A DNA stretch of 64,000 nt from Sulfitobacter sp. W027 (GCF_025143985.1 NZ_CP083567.1:124001-188000); one strand, 5' to 3'. Positions 44,899 to 54,163 are shown, counted from the first letter of the stretch. Notes: generated by a model not told the origin, from the sequence alone. A program made the numbers and translations.

Positions 44899-45437
44899 GA
44901 TAGTGCCCCGAGAGGTGGTGTAATTTGTTCTCCGGCTGGGTGTTGAGCCGGTTTACAGGGCGGCGATTTTCGCCGGGTCCATGGTGTTATCCTCGCAGAT
45001 GGTGGCGACGGTTTCCAGTGTCATGTAGCGACGGGTGACGGCCCATTCATCGTTCTGCTCCAGCATCAGCGCGCCGACGAGGCGCCTGATGGCGGCTTCA
45101 TTCGGGAAAATGCCGACCACATTGGTACGGCGCTTGATCTCTTTGTTGAGGCGCTCAAGCGGATTGGTTGAATGGATTTGCCGCCAGTGAGCCTGCGGAA
45201 AAGTCTTGTAGGCCAGCACGTCGTCTTCAGCGCGCAGCATCAGCTCAGCGAGCTTGGGATGGCGTGGCTGGAAGGCCTCGATCAGCTTGGCCCAGTGCTC
45301 TTTCGAGGCTGCCAGCATGTCTTGATCAAAGGCCGCCCTGAGCGCAGCTGTGACAATGGGGCGGTCTTTCTTGCCGACGCAGGCCAGCGCATTGCGCATG
45401 AAGTGGACGCGGCAGCGCTGGATGGTAGCACCCAGCA
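44899..45437 (-). pseudogene. IS256-family transposase, C-terminal part only
   Basis: The fragment (stop at 44953) keeps the IS256-type QRCRVHFMRNALACVGKKDR, then HSTNPLERLNKEIKRRTNVVG with the catalytic Glu, and IFPNEAAIRRLVGALMLEQNDEW. The N-terminal half and both Asp residues are missing; the break coincides with the IS3 element at 45438. The outer part from 44899 contains the IS256 end. A more decayed relative lies at 51308. Confidence 0.85.
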
Positions 45438-45518
45438 CTGAGCTACCCCCCGAACATCGGACACTGACGTAAGCTGCGATTTGTAGTTTGCTGATCTTCA
45501 ACACGAAGGAGATCAGGA

Positions 45519-45812
45519 ATGTCGAAACGGAAGCAACATCACCCAGAATTCAAAGCCAAGGTGGCGTTGGAAGCGCTGAGAGGCGAAGAGACTGTCAGCG
45601 AGCTGGCCAGTCGGTTTGGGGTTCACCCGACGATGATCCATCAATGGAAACGTGCATTGCTTGAGGGCGCATCTGGTGTGTTCGAGCGAGGTAGCCGGAA
45701 GGCACCGGAAGTCGATGAAGAGCAGGTCAAAGACCTGCATGCCAAGATTGGGGAGCTGGCCGTCGCCAACGATTTTTTGGCCAGAAAGCTCAAACCCTGG
45801 ACCGGCAAGTGA
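45519..45812 (+). CDS. IS3-family transposase OrfA
   Basis: 97-residue DNA-binding subunit: helix-turn-helix ([40 protein letters not shown]) followed by a leucine-zipper-like helix. A GGAGATCAGG site precedes the ATG. Its last four bases overlap orfB, which lies in the -1 frame, as usual in IS3 elements that make an OrfAB fusion. Confidence 0.9.
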   Translation: MSKRKQHHPEFKAKVALEALRGEETVSELASRFGVHPTMIHQWKRALLEGASGVFERGSRKAPEVDEEQVKDLHAKIGELAVANDFLARKLKPWTGK

Positions 45813-46672
45813 GGTGCAAGATGATTGAGCCGAACATTCCGGGTCTGTCCGTTGGCAAGCAATGTTCCCTGCTGTCGATCTCGCGGTCGTCATTTTATTA
45901 TGAACCCAAGGGTGAGAGCGAGATGAACCTCGATCTGATGCGCGTCATCGATAAGCAGTTCTTGGAAACCCCGTTTTACGGTGTGCGCCAAATGACGTGG
46001 CACCTGCGCAATGAACAGCATCTGGTGAACGAAAAGCGCATCCGACGCCTTATGCGGTTGATGGGTCTCATGCCGATATACCAGAAACCCAACACCAGCA
46101 AGGCTGCGAACGGCCATAAGATTTACCCCTATCTGCTGCGTGGGCTGCGCGTGGACCGGCCCAACCAAGTCTGGTGCGCTGACATCACCTATCTACCGAT
46201 GCGGCGAGGCTTTCTGTATTTGGTTGCCATCATGGACTGGCACACTCGCAAGGTGTTGGCGTGGCGCATATCAAACACGCTGGAAGCGGAGTTCTGCGTC
46301 GAGGCCCTGAACGAGGCCATCCACAAATTTGGTCTGCCACAGATCATGAATACGGATCAGGGAAGCCAGTTCACATCGTTCGCATGGACGGTTCGGCTGC
46401 GGCGATCAGCCGTGCGCATCTCGATGGACGGCAAAGGTCGCTTTCTCGACAATATCTTTGTTGAACGACTGTGGCGGTCTCTGAAATACGAGTGCGTCTA
46501 TCTGCATGCTTGGGAAACCGGCTCAGAAGCTAAGGCTGGCGTCAGAAAGTGGATCGAGTTCTACAATCACAAGCGACCGCATTCTGCTCTTGGCGGCCAA
46601 CCGCCTGCCGTGGTCTATTGGCAGAGAAACGAAACAACCAACCCCGGTCAGCAGGTGCAAAGAGTAGCTTAA
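45809..46672 (+). CDS. IS3-family transposase OrfB (DDE integrase)
   Basis: About 287 residues (GTG at 45809, or ATG at 45821). Integrase core: [11 protein letters not shown] (Asp), [12 protein letters not shown] (Asp) and [15 protein letters not shown] (Glu), ending in the family-typical [20 protein letters not shown]. The frame is intact. Confidence 0.92.
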   Translation: MRCKMIEPNIPGLSVGKQCSLLSISRSSFYYEPKGESEMNLDLMRVIDKQFLETPFYGVRQMTWHLRNEQHLVNEKRIRRLMRLMGLMPIYQKPNTSKAANGHKIYPYLLRGLRVDRPNQVWCADITYLPMRRGFLYLVAIMDWHTRKVLAWRISNTLEAEFCVEALNEAIHKFGLPQIMNTDQGSQFTSFAWTVRLRRSAVRISMDGKGRFLDNIFVERLWRSLKYECVYLHAWETGSEAKAGVRKWIEFYNHKRPHSALGGQPPAVVYWQRNETTNPGQQVQRVA

Positions 46673-46712
46673 TTTACGCCAGATCCTGTCCAAGAGATGG
46701 GGAGTAGCTCAG

Positions 46713-47273
46713 AACTGCATAGCCGCGCTGAGTACAGTAATGATTTATTACTACTAAATTGATTAAACCTAAACGACAATCCTACTGACTGGGCATCGGC
46801 GAAACGCCTCTGAAAAACATTGACGGGCAACGTCTTACCCATTGCCCGCGTTCCGTTCAGTAACGAACTTACCTTCGAAAACCAAAATGTAGCGATAATC
46901 TCCAAAGACTGCATACGAAACATCGGCCCTGCCGTGTCGGCATGAAATCGCGGAGAGTTGATTGCGGCGAGAGAAAATGATCGCGTTTATTTGTACATTT
47001 GTAGCCGGGAAACCTTGTGCCTGCCGGGAGCGATATAAACCGCCCGGTGAATTTCTCTCGCTGCCAAGTTCGCCGGCGTGGTCCTTCGATCCTTTTGAAA
47101 ACTGAAGACATTGCGAATAAGCGCGCCACCATTATCGAGTTGGAACAATCCGCCACGTCAGCGGTTGTCATTCTAGGTGACCTGTTCGAGGAAATTTTCC
47201 GGACTGCCTGCCTATGTGCGTCGTCGAAAACATCGACGGTGGCCAAACCTAAAATAACGCAGAAGGGCATAAC
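46713..47273. other. Non-coding stretch between the IS3 element and the small membrane protein gene
   Basis: No gene is supported. A long minus-strand frame (46869-47672) has no family features and runs antisense through the small protein gene, and a short plus-strand frame (47017-47277) is equally featureless. The region is richer in A+T than its surroundings. Confidence 0.45.
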
Positions 47274-47489
47274 ATGAGTCCGCCAGACGCAAATCTCAAA
47301 AAGCAAGAGCGTCGCCACATCGGCCCATTGATCGGAATGGCCGTGACGGTGATCTTCGGCATTGGCATCATTGTCTACTGGATGGGTGAGGAAGTCGCTA
47401 CAGCACCAGAAGACGACGGCACCGCCGTCGAGACACCTGCCACAGATAATGGCGTTTCCAGAGATGTGGAGGCCGCCCCGGCAGAATAA
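47274..47489 (+). CDS. Small membrane protein of unknown function (71 aa)
   Basis: A charged N-terminus (KKQERRH) is followed by one membrane segment (IGPLIGMAVTVIFGIGIIVYWM, about 16-37) and an acidic, Thr/Ala/Pro-rich tail, probably periplasmic. AGAAGGGC precedes the ATG. It is followed by the decayed DUF2231 gene and the sugar dehydrogenase on the same strand, so it likely belongs to that unit. Function unknown. Confidence 0.65.
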   Translation: MSPPDANLKKQERRHIGPLIGMAVTVIFGIGIIVYWMGEEVATAPEDDGTAVETPATDNGVSRDVEAAPAE

Positions 47490-47525
47490 TTGAGGCAGTA
47501 ACTGACAAATGAGGGGATACACCGA

Positions 47526-47970
47526 ATGACTTCTCAGTGTCCCAAATCCACAGCCGAGATCGCGGGTTGTCCGATACACGGGATGCTTGTCAGCTTTCCC
47601 ATCGTGTGCTTCACGCTGACCCTGCTGACGGATCTCGCTTAATGGCAAACCGGCATTCTGATGTGGCAGCATTTTTCATCTTGGTTGCTGCTGGCCGGTT
47701 TGGTGATGGGTGGGCTGGCCGCAATCGCGGGCTTCATCGATCTCATCGGCAGTGCGCGGATACGCGCGATCTCTTCTGTATGGGTTCATGCTGTGGGCAC
47801 TCGCACTCGCCTTGGTTAACAGCCTCGTGCATGCTGGAGATGGCTGGACGGCGGTCGTCCCTTGGGGATTGATCCTTTCAACCGCGACAGTGTTCGTGAT
47901 GCTGGTCACAGGCTGGTTGGGCAGCGGTTTAGTGCATCAATATGGCGTGGGGGTATCACCTCATGAGTGA
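47526..47970 (+). pseudogene. DUF2231 membrane protein gene with a nonsense codon and a frameshift
   Basis: The frame starts MTSQCPKSTAEIAGCPIHGM and continues with VSFPIVCFTLTLLTDLA, where TAA interrupts it near 47639, just before WQTGILMWQHFSSWLLLAGL. After IRAISSVWVHAVG (near 47790-47815) the frame shifts to one reading ALALVNSLVHAGDGWTAVVP and ending VSPHE at 47970. Joined together, the pieces make a four-helix DUF2231 protein of about 148 residues. Two independent lesions indicate decay. Confidence 0.78.
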
Positions 47971-48013
47971 TCGTTGCGCGACTAACCACCTTCGGACCTC
48001 ACTTCCGAACCTG

Positions 48014-49591
48014 ATGAAGTTCCCGATCCTGTCCGTCATAGAGACAACTTTAGCCATGACTGCCGCAGCTCAGGAGAGTGGATTTGACGTATCCGGTCAA
48101 ATTGGTCCGGACCCCATTTTGCCAGAGCCACGCATGTCATTGCTGCCTGATATGAAGCTTGCCGAAGTGATCGGCTGGCAGGAGGGTGAAACGCCAACTG
48201 TTCCTGACGGTTTCACTGCAGCTGTCTATGCAAAGGACCCTGTGAACCCGCGCACGGTCCATACCCTTCCTAATGGTGATGTGCTGGTCGTGCAGGGGCG
48301 AGGCCCATCAGGCAAGCCCCTGCTCCGGCCCAAGGACTACATCCGGGGTTGGGTGATGAGCCTTGGTAAGGGTGGTGATGGTCCGACAAAGGACAGCAAT
48401 CTGATTACCCTGTTGCGCGACACGGACCGTGATGGCGCAGTGGATAAACGTAGCGATCTGTTGACCGATCTGAACTCTCCTTTCGGGGTGGCCTGGATTG
48501 ATAACACACTTTATGTGGCGGCGGCCGATGCCATCCTGTCCTATCCCTACGAGTTGGGCGCGACAGAGATCACCGCAGAGGCAGAGGTTCTCACGCCATT
48601 GCCCGGAGGGCCAATTAATCACCACTGGATAAAGGATTTAGCGCTAAGCCCGGATGGCACGATGCTTTATGCTTCCGTCGGTTCGAATTCCAATGTCGCA
48701 GAGCGCGGCATGGAGGCCGAGAAGGGCCGTGCTGCGATTTGGGAGGTGAACCGGGCAACTGGCGCGAGCAAGATATTCGCCTCCGGACTGCGCAACCCCA
48801 ATGGACTGACCTTCGAACCTGAAACCGGCACTCTTTGGGCAGTCATCAACGAACGCGACGAGTTGGGACCAAACCTCGTGCCCGATTACATGACCTCAAT
48901 CGTCGAGAACGGGTTTTACGGCTGGCCCTGGAGCTATTTCGGCGATCATGTAGATGAACGGGTCTATTCCAAGCGCCCGGACATGGTCGAAAAGGCGCTA
49001 TCGCCCGATTACGCCCTGTCGAGCCACGTGGCACCGTTGGGCATGATCTTTACACGGGGTTCCGCGATGCCTGAGCCATACGCCAACGGTGCGTTCGTCG
49101 GCGAGCACGGCAGTTGGAACCGCGATCACTTCAATGGATACAAGGTTAGCTACATTCCCTTTAAGGACGGCAAGCCGTCTGGGAAAGCGGTTGCCTTCGT
49201 CACCGACTTCCTGTCAGGGGATCGAGCACAGGGGCGGCCAGCCGGCGTTGGCATTGATGGGACCGGTGCATTACTGGTGGCCGATGATGCTGGCAATACA
49301 GTCTGGCGGGTTGCCCCGTCGGACGGCACCGTGACGCCCGAGCCTGTCGGATCGGACGGCCAGCGGCTGCTCGCAGACGCTGGCGCGCAGGATGGCGAAG
49401 ACCCTGCACCGGCAACCACGAAGACAGATTCAGAAACCGTAGAGGATCAGCAGCAGGAGCCGGAGAACGAGAATGAGAGCGTCGAAGACAGCATCAGTGA
49501 GGGCGGCGCTGCTGACGCTGTGTCGCCTACGCCACTGACAACTGGTCCCACGGTCAATCTCGATGCGGATCAAAACTCCGGGCAACAATAG
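48014..49591 (+). CDS. Sorbosone/glucose dehydrogenase-type beta-propeller protein
   Basis: About 525 residues. A signal-like start (MKFPILSVIETTLAMTAAAQ) is followed by a PQQ-dependent sugar dehydrogenase (GSDH/sorbosone) propeller: LPNGDVLVVQGRG, WIKDLALSPDGTMLYASVGS, FASGLRNPNGLTFEPETGTLW, GEHGSWNR and LLVADDAGNTVWRV. A long acidic, Gln/Glu-rich C-terminal tail follows, unusual for the family. An alternative ATG at 47963 overlaps the DUF2231 stop. Probably periplasmic; substrate unknown, and PQQ use is assumed from the family. Confidence 0.85.
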   Translation: MKFPILSVIETTLAMTAAAQESGFDVSGQIGPDPILPEPRMSLLPDMKLAEVIGWQEGETPTVPDGFTAAVYAKDPVNPRTVHTLPNGDVLVVQGRGPSGKPLLRPKDYIRGWVMSLGKGGDGPTKDSNLITLLRDTDRDGAVDKRSDLLTDLNSPFGVAWIDNTLYVAAADAILSYPYELGATEITAEAEVLTPLPGGPINHHWIKDLALSPDGTMLYASVGSNSNVAERGMEAEKGRAAIWEVNRATGASKIFASGLRNPNGLTFEPETGTLWAVINERDELGPNLVPDYMTSIVENGFYGWPWSYFGDHVDERVYSKRPDMVEKALSPDYALSSHVAPLGMIFTRGSAMPEPYANGAFVGEHGSWNRDHFNGYKVSYIPFKDGKPSGKAVAFVTDFLSGDRAQGRPAGVGIDGTGALLVADDAGNTVWRVAPSDGTVTPEPVGSDGQRLLADAGAQDGEDPAPATTKTDSETVEDQQQEPENENESVEDSISEGGAADAVSPTPLTTGPTVNLDADQNSGQQ

Positions 49592-49808
49592 GGAGGTTGG
49601 TCTTAGCCGACGCCGCCTAAAGGTACTGGGCTCACTTCTGGTGACCTCACCCCAAGTTTACATGGCGCCGGACACAAAAACCTTAGGACCCTTTAAGCTC
49701 TAATCACCAAGATAGAGATCCAGTGGAGTCCGCGGAAATCGGACCCTGCCGTCAGGTCCTGTCCGGTGTCTGGTAAACCAGTGTCGACAACCTGGCATTG
49801 CCCCCCAT

Positions 49809-50582
49809 TCATACCCACCCTGCCCAGTATGGTTGATAGCCATAGTGGGTGTACATCCGTTCTTCATATTCCCGATCTAAAGTCATCGAGGGATCGAACT
49901 CAGGCGCGGCCTTGACCCTGTCCCGGGTGACATCAACGAAGATTTTCCTGTCGCTCCAATCGATTTCGCGTAGCCAATGCGGGGAAATCAAAACCATCTT
50001 TCCAGGCCACCAGTTTTTGGTGTCGATCATCAGGTAGCGAATGATCCATTCAGTTTCGTCGATCACAAAATTCTCAATGTGACCAATGCTGCCGTCAGTG
50101 GCTTCGACATAGTAACCGGTCACCTCACTGATACTGCGAAGGTGGGGATCCCCGTGCTGACTTTTCTCCGTCGCCACCGGCTTATCAGTGCGAATAGTCT
50201 TCTCCGGGACGACTGCGCCAACAGGCTGCATTCCTCCGACCAGCGCGTAGCCATACCCGCTGTCCCAGTACGGGCTCCACCCGTAGTGGCCATAAATATC
50301 GGCCTCAAGTGGATGGGATACCGGCTCGTCGGTTTCAAGTCCGGGAGCCGCCTCTATCTCATCAAGATTGAGGTCGACAGGATACTCGCGCACGGAAGGG
50401 TCCGGGTTCCCAAGCGCAGATGGAGGCAACAGAACCTTACGGCCCGGAAGCCATTTGCCAGTATCGACAACCATCCACCGAAGAGCAAAGTGCCGATCGT
50501 CAAAGAGAAGATCCGTAATTGAACCGACCGTGCCGTCCTTCGCGCGGAGTTTATATCCAACAATATCATAACTGCGTTGCAT
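49809..50582 (-). CDS. Protein with two PRC-barrel domains
   Basis: 257 residues. Two PRC-barrel units, about 1-75 (YDIVGYKLRAKDGTVGSITD, HFALRWMVVDTGKWLPGRKV) and 125-205 (SEVTGYYVEATDGSIGHIEN, IRYLMIDTKNWWPGKMVLIS), are joined by a Tyr/Gly-rich linker. Both ends carry an YGYQPYW/YGWSPYW-like motif. PRC barrels occur in photosynthetic reaction centre H subunit and RimM; this stand-alone double form is common in proteobacteria, often stress-linked. AGGAG precedes the ATG at 50582. Confidence 0.85.
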   Translation of the reverse strand: MQRSYDIVGYKLRAKDGTVGSITDLLFDDRHFALRWMVVDTGKWLPGRKVLLPPSALGNPDPSVREYPVDLNLDEIEAAPGLETDEPVSHPLEADIYGHYGWSPYWDSGYGYALVGGMQPVGAVVPEKTIRTDKPVATEKSQHGDPHLRSISEVTGYYVEATDGSIGHIENFVIDETEWIIRYLMIDTKNWWPGKMVLISPHWLREIDWSDRKIFVDVTRDRVKAAPEFDPSMTLDREYEERMYTHYGYQPYWAGWV

Positions 50583-50612
50583 GGTTACTCCTGCTTGTAG
50601 GAACAAACACAT

Positions 50613-51307
50613 TGCCCAGTTTGGGTCAAATATGCCTTTAACGCTTTAGCGTACTTCGCTGTTCTTCCCCGCGTCATCAGGGCTCTTAGAGACGCAGATT
50701 GCGAAAGGCAATTTAAGTGCGAAACTGGTTCAATTTCGGTTATACGCTAGTAGTTTAACTCGGGTTCAGGAGCATGGTTCCGTCCCGCGAATTGTTAAAT
50801 TCTTTGTTTTGAAGACCACGCGGCAGCCTCTGGGTTTGGCGTCAGGGGGCAATCCCGTCAGCGATGAGCAAGACTCTCGCGGAACGCGTCGACGACCGAC
50901 TGACAATCGTTCAGAAGCGACTGCCTGCTTCGCCTGATCAACCAACCCGAATTGCAGAGATCCAGACTGCTGCCGCCGCGCGGTCTGTCCTCTGAGCGGC
51001 CGTCGCGACCGTATCAGCACTCGATCAATACCTGCGGCGTGGACGCTACGCCAGCATGCTCCGCTTCGCCCTCTCCATCGCCATCACGATTTGGGTAAGG
51101 TACTGGCCCAGAAAGTTCCTCGCTGGGTAGAGGAGCACACCATGATCTGTCAACTCCAACTCGGCCCCCACCGAAGATGCGGCACTTTTTTTCCGACGCA
51201 CTCTACCCGCAAACGACGACTACCGTTGCGCCAAGAGCGACAATGGCCACCACCGCCCACAATCCCATCTGAAGCCTTGTCATATACCCAAGATACCTCG
51301 CAGTTCT
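50613..51307. other. Intergenic region without supported genes
   Basis: Short frames occur on both strands but none has family features or a good ribosome site. The part 50860-51150 has higher G+C and may be the wreck of an older mobile gene, but I cannot assign it. Confidence 0.4.
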
Positions 51308-51586
51308 GATAGTGCCCGACGGAATGGTCTAATTTTGCTCTTCCGCTTTGGCTCAACCGCAGTTATGGGGCGGCGGTTGTCGCCGGGCCCATGAGGATAG
51401 TGTCGCAAATAGTGGCGACGGTTTCTAGTGTCATGTAGCGCTGTATGATTGCCCACTCATTATTCTGCTGTAACTCAAACATCGGAGCGCCAACCAACCG
51501 CGTGAACGCGGCCTCGTTTGGAAAGATATCCACGGCATTGGCCTAGCGTTTGATTTCGTTGTTTTGGCCCTCTGGACTGGTCCTGT
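51308..51586 (-). pseudogene. Decayed IS256-family end and transposase fragment
   Basis: Base for base this stretch parallels 44899-45180: both start GATAGTGCCC and share GGCGACGGTTT, AGTGTCATGTAGCG and GCCCA-TCAT landmarks. Several indels and stop codons interrupt it. It corresponds to the last 75 or so residues of the IS256 transposase. Confidence 0.7.
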
Positions 51587-51604
51587 CATAGTTTCGTGCC
51601 GCCC

Positions 51605-51967
51605 CTAGTGCTCGTTTAAGCCGCCTTTATTCGAAGACCAATCAAGCCAAAATTCCACACTTACATTCTTAGCAATCGCAAGGCTGATCAAAATCGCCAA
51701 CGGCATCTTCAAAACGGCCACCTTGGCTGCTTCAGCCCGCCAAAAACCGGGTTCTGCCACGAAGCCTCGCCAGAGGTAATCTAATAGACACCCTATCTGG
51801 CTATGCTGGAACATTTTTCGCGCAAGACAATAACTTGCGAAGCGAAGTGCATGAACAGTATCGCCGTAATCCTCGGCAAAGCCATCAGCCGCACATATTT
51901 GCACTGCAGGAAGTAGACTCGCGTCGCCGGACATCGTCCACACCCGAGGCGTTTGGCTCTCTTGCAT
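51605..51967 (-). CDS. Hypothetical protein (120 aa)
   Basis: Complete frame from ATG, containing a hydrophobic stretch (AVLKMPLAILISLAIA, about 85-100) and several Trp and Cys residues. No family is recognised. It lies between an IS256 remnant and an IS6 remnant, so it may be a cargo gene or chance frame. Confidence 0.35.
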   Translation of the reverse strand: MQESQTPRVWTMSGDASLLPAVQICAADGFAEDYGDTVHALRFASYCLARKMFQHSQIGCLLDYLWRGFVAEPGFWRAEAAKVAVLKMPLAILISLAIAKNVSVEFWLDWSSNKGGLNEH

Positions 51968-52018
51968 TAGCTTCTACGAAGCGCAACACTGTTCCGCACT
52001 GATGTAGGAGGAGGCCAC

Positions 52019-52360
52019 ATGTCGCGCCGAAATCCGTTTAAACAACACCGCTTTCCTAGAGATGTTATCCTCCTGGCGGTTCGCTGGTACTGCCGATACC
52101 CACTGTCGTACCGTGATATGCGGGATCTTTTGGCCGAGCGCGGGATCACGGCTGATGCGGCGACGATCTACCGGTGGGTTCAGAAATTTGGACAGGAGAT
52201 CCGGAAACGAGCCTACGGTGCACATCGTTCCTGGCGCGGGCTGCAGTGGCATGTGGACGAGACCTACGTGCGGGTGAATGGCCGTTGGTGCTACCTGTGG
52301 CGGGCTGTCGATCAACGCGGGCAGTTGATCGATTTTCGGCTCACCGCTCGCAGAAACGCC
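52019..52360 (+). pseudogene. IS6-family transposase, N-terminal half, cut by an IS66 end
   Basis: Starts MSRRNPFKQHRFPRDVILLA with an AGGAGGAGG ribosome site. It keeps the helix-turn-helix region and the first catalytic block (WHVDETYVRVNGRWCYLWRA). It ends at TARRNA exactly where an IS66-like terminal sequence (GTAAGC) starts at 52361. The remaining two catalytic residues are missing. This is a third, distinct IS6 relative. Confidence 0.85.
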
Positions 52361-52398
52361 GTAAGCATTCGGCGAAGGCCGTGGGCGCGCCGTATTGA

Positions 52399-53001
52399 TC
52401 AGAGGCGTTTGGGTGCGGCTTTTGGTTTACGCGGCTTTGGGGCCCATTTTTTGGCAAGACGCTCGAAGTTATCGAGGATGCGGCCGATCTCTGCCTCATC
52501 CGGGTCGAACTGCCCCCCATACCATTCCAGCATCTGGCTGTGTTCTTCGTGCTTGGGGTCGGCTATGGCATCGAGGAAGTCAGCGTAGCCGGGGAAGCCG
52601 CCCACATCCTCCGGAGGGCAAGCACCGATGGCCCTGACCAGGCGTGGATATGCGGCACCCGCGATAGACCCATCGATTTTCTCGATCTTGATCACGTGGT
52701 GCCAGTTGTCGCCAAAGTCATAGATGTAATGGATGGTCTTGGTTCCCACATCTTCGATCACGTCAAGCAGGCTGGTTTTGCTGGCCGGCATCGGGCCAGC
52801 ATAAAACCCATCTGGGTCTGGCACGCCCCAGCCGCTGCCATCGGCCCTGAACTCATACAGGTGACTGTCGGTCCATCCCATGGCAGCCTGGATCACATCA
52901 TGCATGCGGCTCAGCTTGATCTTGAGGGGCACATCAAAGCGTCGAAGCACCTGAGGCTCGACATCGGACAATGTGACCTTGAGGCGTGCGACCAGCGTCA
53001 T
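52399..53001 (-). CDS. Plasmid pRiA4b ORF-3 family protein
   Basis: 200 residues of the pRiA4b ORF-3 family (function unknown, first described on an Agrobacterium plasmid): LKVTLSDVEPQVLRRFDVPL, MHDVIQAAMGWTDSHLYEF, YIYDFGDNWHHVIKIEKI and CPPEDVGGFPGYADFLDAI are the conserved blocks. Its ATG overlaps the tnpC stop (ATGA), so it is translated together with the transposase. It ends with a basic Lys/Pro-rich tail. The frame is intact. Confidence 0.88.
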   Translation of the reverse strand: MTLVARLKVTLSDVEPQVLRRFDVPLKIKLSRMHDVIQAAMGWTDSHLYEFRADGSGWGVPDPDGFYAGPMPASKTSLLDVIEDVGTKTIHYIYDFGDNWHHVIKIEKIDGSIAGAAYPRLVRAIGACPPEDVGGFPGYADFLDAIADPKHEEHSQMLEWYGGQFDPDEAEIGRILDNFERLAKKWAPKPRKPKAAPKRL

Positions 53002-53305
53002 GCAGCAATCCTCTTCAATTCCATGGCGCCCTTCCAATTCCAGGGCATCAGTTCTGGTAAGCGTGACACAGGCATATCGGGCAGCCGCGCCAATACGTCT
53101 GCCATCCATGCCTGCGGATCAATGTCGTTCATCTTTGCTGTGACAATGAGGGTATACATGAAGGCTGCTTTGTCGCCTCCGCCGACGCACGTGAAAAAGC
53201 CATGACTTTCTACCCAATGCGATCCCTCTGAGCGCCCGTTCGGCGGCATTATTCGTTAAGCAGAGGCGCCCGTCATCAAGGAACGCGGTGAACTGTCCGT
53301 GATTT
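52998..53305 (-). pseudogene. IS66-family transposase C-terminal fragment with a frameshift
   Basis: The outer part reads QFTAFLDDGRLCLTNNAAER and ALRGIALGRKSWLF. A frameshift near 53200 leads to GGGDKAAFMYTLIVTAKMND, then DPQAWMADVLARL and LMPWNW, the IS66 C-terminal domain. Only about 100 of some 520 residues remain. Confidence 0.82.
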
Positions 53306-53600
53306 GAGGTTGACCTGAAAAGGGCCTAGCCAGCAGCTGAGGTCAGATTATGGATCTACTAGGACATTCTAAATCTTGCATGCGAACACTCGCTGTAAGC
53401 ATTTGTTCTAAAGGTATTGTTTATGGCCCGGTCACTACGAGGGTCTTTTCCGACCTCATTTTAGGGCCTAAAAATCGATACAATTCAATATTTTTTTATT
53501 ATCAATAAGTTATGGTCTGAGTGACCACAGCTACACTAAATAAGGCAGCGTCATGTCAGAAATTATATTCACGAATATATCGGTTTCGGTGAATTTTTAC
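53306..53600. other. AT-rich intergenic DNA
   Basis: No gene on either strand. It contains an A+T-rich core (about 53470-53510) and short palindromic pieces (for example ATTCACGAATAT near 53567). Nothing could be assigned. Confidence 0.4.
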
Positions 53601-53669
53601 TGGCCCATCGGTTGTCCTTTTGTGGCCCGTCAGTGGTAGCTATGTGGCCCATCGGTGGCCGAGGAGGGT
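53601..53669. repeat. Three imperfect 22-bp tandem repeats, probable IS21-type end
   Basis: TGGCCCATCGGTTGTCC, TGGCCCGTCAGTGGTAGC and TGGCCCATCGGTGGCC occur at a 22-bp period (about 53601, 53622 and 53645). Repeated transposase-binding sites of this size are typical of IS21-family ends. No istA or istB gene lies next to it, so it is an orphan end if this reading is right. Confidence 0.55.
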
Positions 53670-53678
53670 GCTTGAAAG

Positions 53679-53808
53679 CTATCTTGCTGCCACCAGACTA
53701 AGATAGCGCGCCGAGAAACCTCTTTGAACGGCCTGCTCATTCTCGGTGTAGACCTCCAAAGATAATTTCCCCTTCTGGGCTAGTGCCTCGGCGATAGGCA
53801 AACCGCGC
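53679..53808 (-). pseudogene. Possible GNAT-type acetyltransferase C-terminal fragment
   Basis: A frame ending at 53679 reads [20 protein letters not shown], then [20 protein letters not shown]. This recalls the end of GNAT acetyltransferases (helix, then LEVYTENxxAxxFYxxxGF) but the FYxxxGF part is altered. No start or upstream domain is present in this frame. Confidence 0.35.
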
Positions 53809-53948
53809 GAGGGAGATCACGCCAAGGGTAAGCCAGAGACATGAGCGGTCGAGGTGCAACCATGCCCAGAATGCGACGCCGCCTGCGATTTCTGCCAGGG
53901 CAGCCAAGATCTACTTGCCAACCCAGAGCGACAGGGTCCAGGGATTCC

Positions 53949-54095
53949 ATGTTGCCTAAGGATGACACCGGCAGAAGCCTGTTTGGCCGCATTACTGAGG
54001 GGTGGAGGTTTTCCCATTGGGCCGGAGCATTAGTGGTGGCCGTACTATGGATTATCGCAGCCTATGAAATGGTCGCCTATCTGTTCGACAACTAG
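53949..54095 (+). CDS. Small single-pass membrane protein (48 aa)
   Basis: Starts MLPKDDTGRSLFGRI with a polar N-terminus. One membrane segment (WAGALVVAVLWIIAAYEMVAYL, about 24-45) runs almost to the end. A weak CAGGGA site precedes the ATG; a longer upstream frame is possible but featureless. Function unknown. Confidence 0.45.
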   Translation: MLPKDDTGRSLFGRITEGWRFSHWAGALVVAVLWIIAAYEMVAYLFDN

Positions 54096-54163
54096 GATGG
54101 CAGAGCTGTCTCATTTTACATTGAGTACCTTGCCGTTCATTCTAATGCGTCTATCTTCACCAA

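Larger units (their letters stand above)
45438..46712 (+). mobile_element. IS3-family insertion sequence inserted in an IS256-like transposase gene
   Basis: About 1275 bp with terminal repeats CTGAGCTACCCCCC on the left and CTGAGCTACTCCCC on the right (opposite strand). It contains orfA and orfB in overlapping frames. No matching short duplication flanks it. The DNA to its right is not the missing half of the IS256 gene, so a deletion followed the insertion. Confidence 0.88.
52361..53305 (-). mobile_element. Partial IS66-family element with a coupled accessory gene
   Basis: The left end GTAAGCATTCGGCGAAGG (52361) is IS66-like and interrupts an IS6 transposase. Inside are, on the minus strand, the 3' end of the IS66 transposase (tnpC) and a downstream pRiA4b ORF-3-type gene. 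The rest of the element (tnpA, tnpB, most of tnpC) is absent beyond about 53305. Confidence 0.7.

Noticed and set aside
46869..47672. 267-codon minus-strand gene
   Set aside because: It overlaps the small membrane protein and the decayed DUF2231 gene antisense, has irregular composition (many Cys, His, Arg) and no recognised domain.
53285..53335. IS407-like end (ATTTGAGGTTGACCTG resembles ATTTGAGGTTAGCCTG near 61105)
   Set aside because: The similarity covers only about 16 bases and no terminal TGACCTGCTCCCC follows, so it was not annotated.
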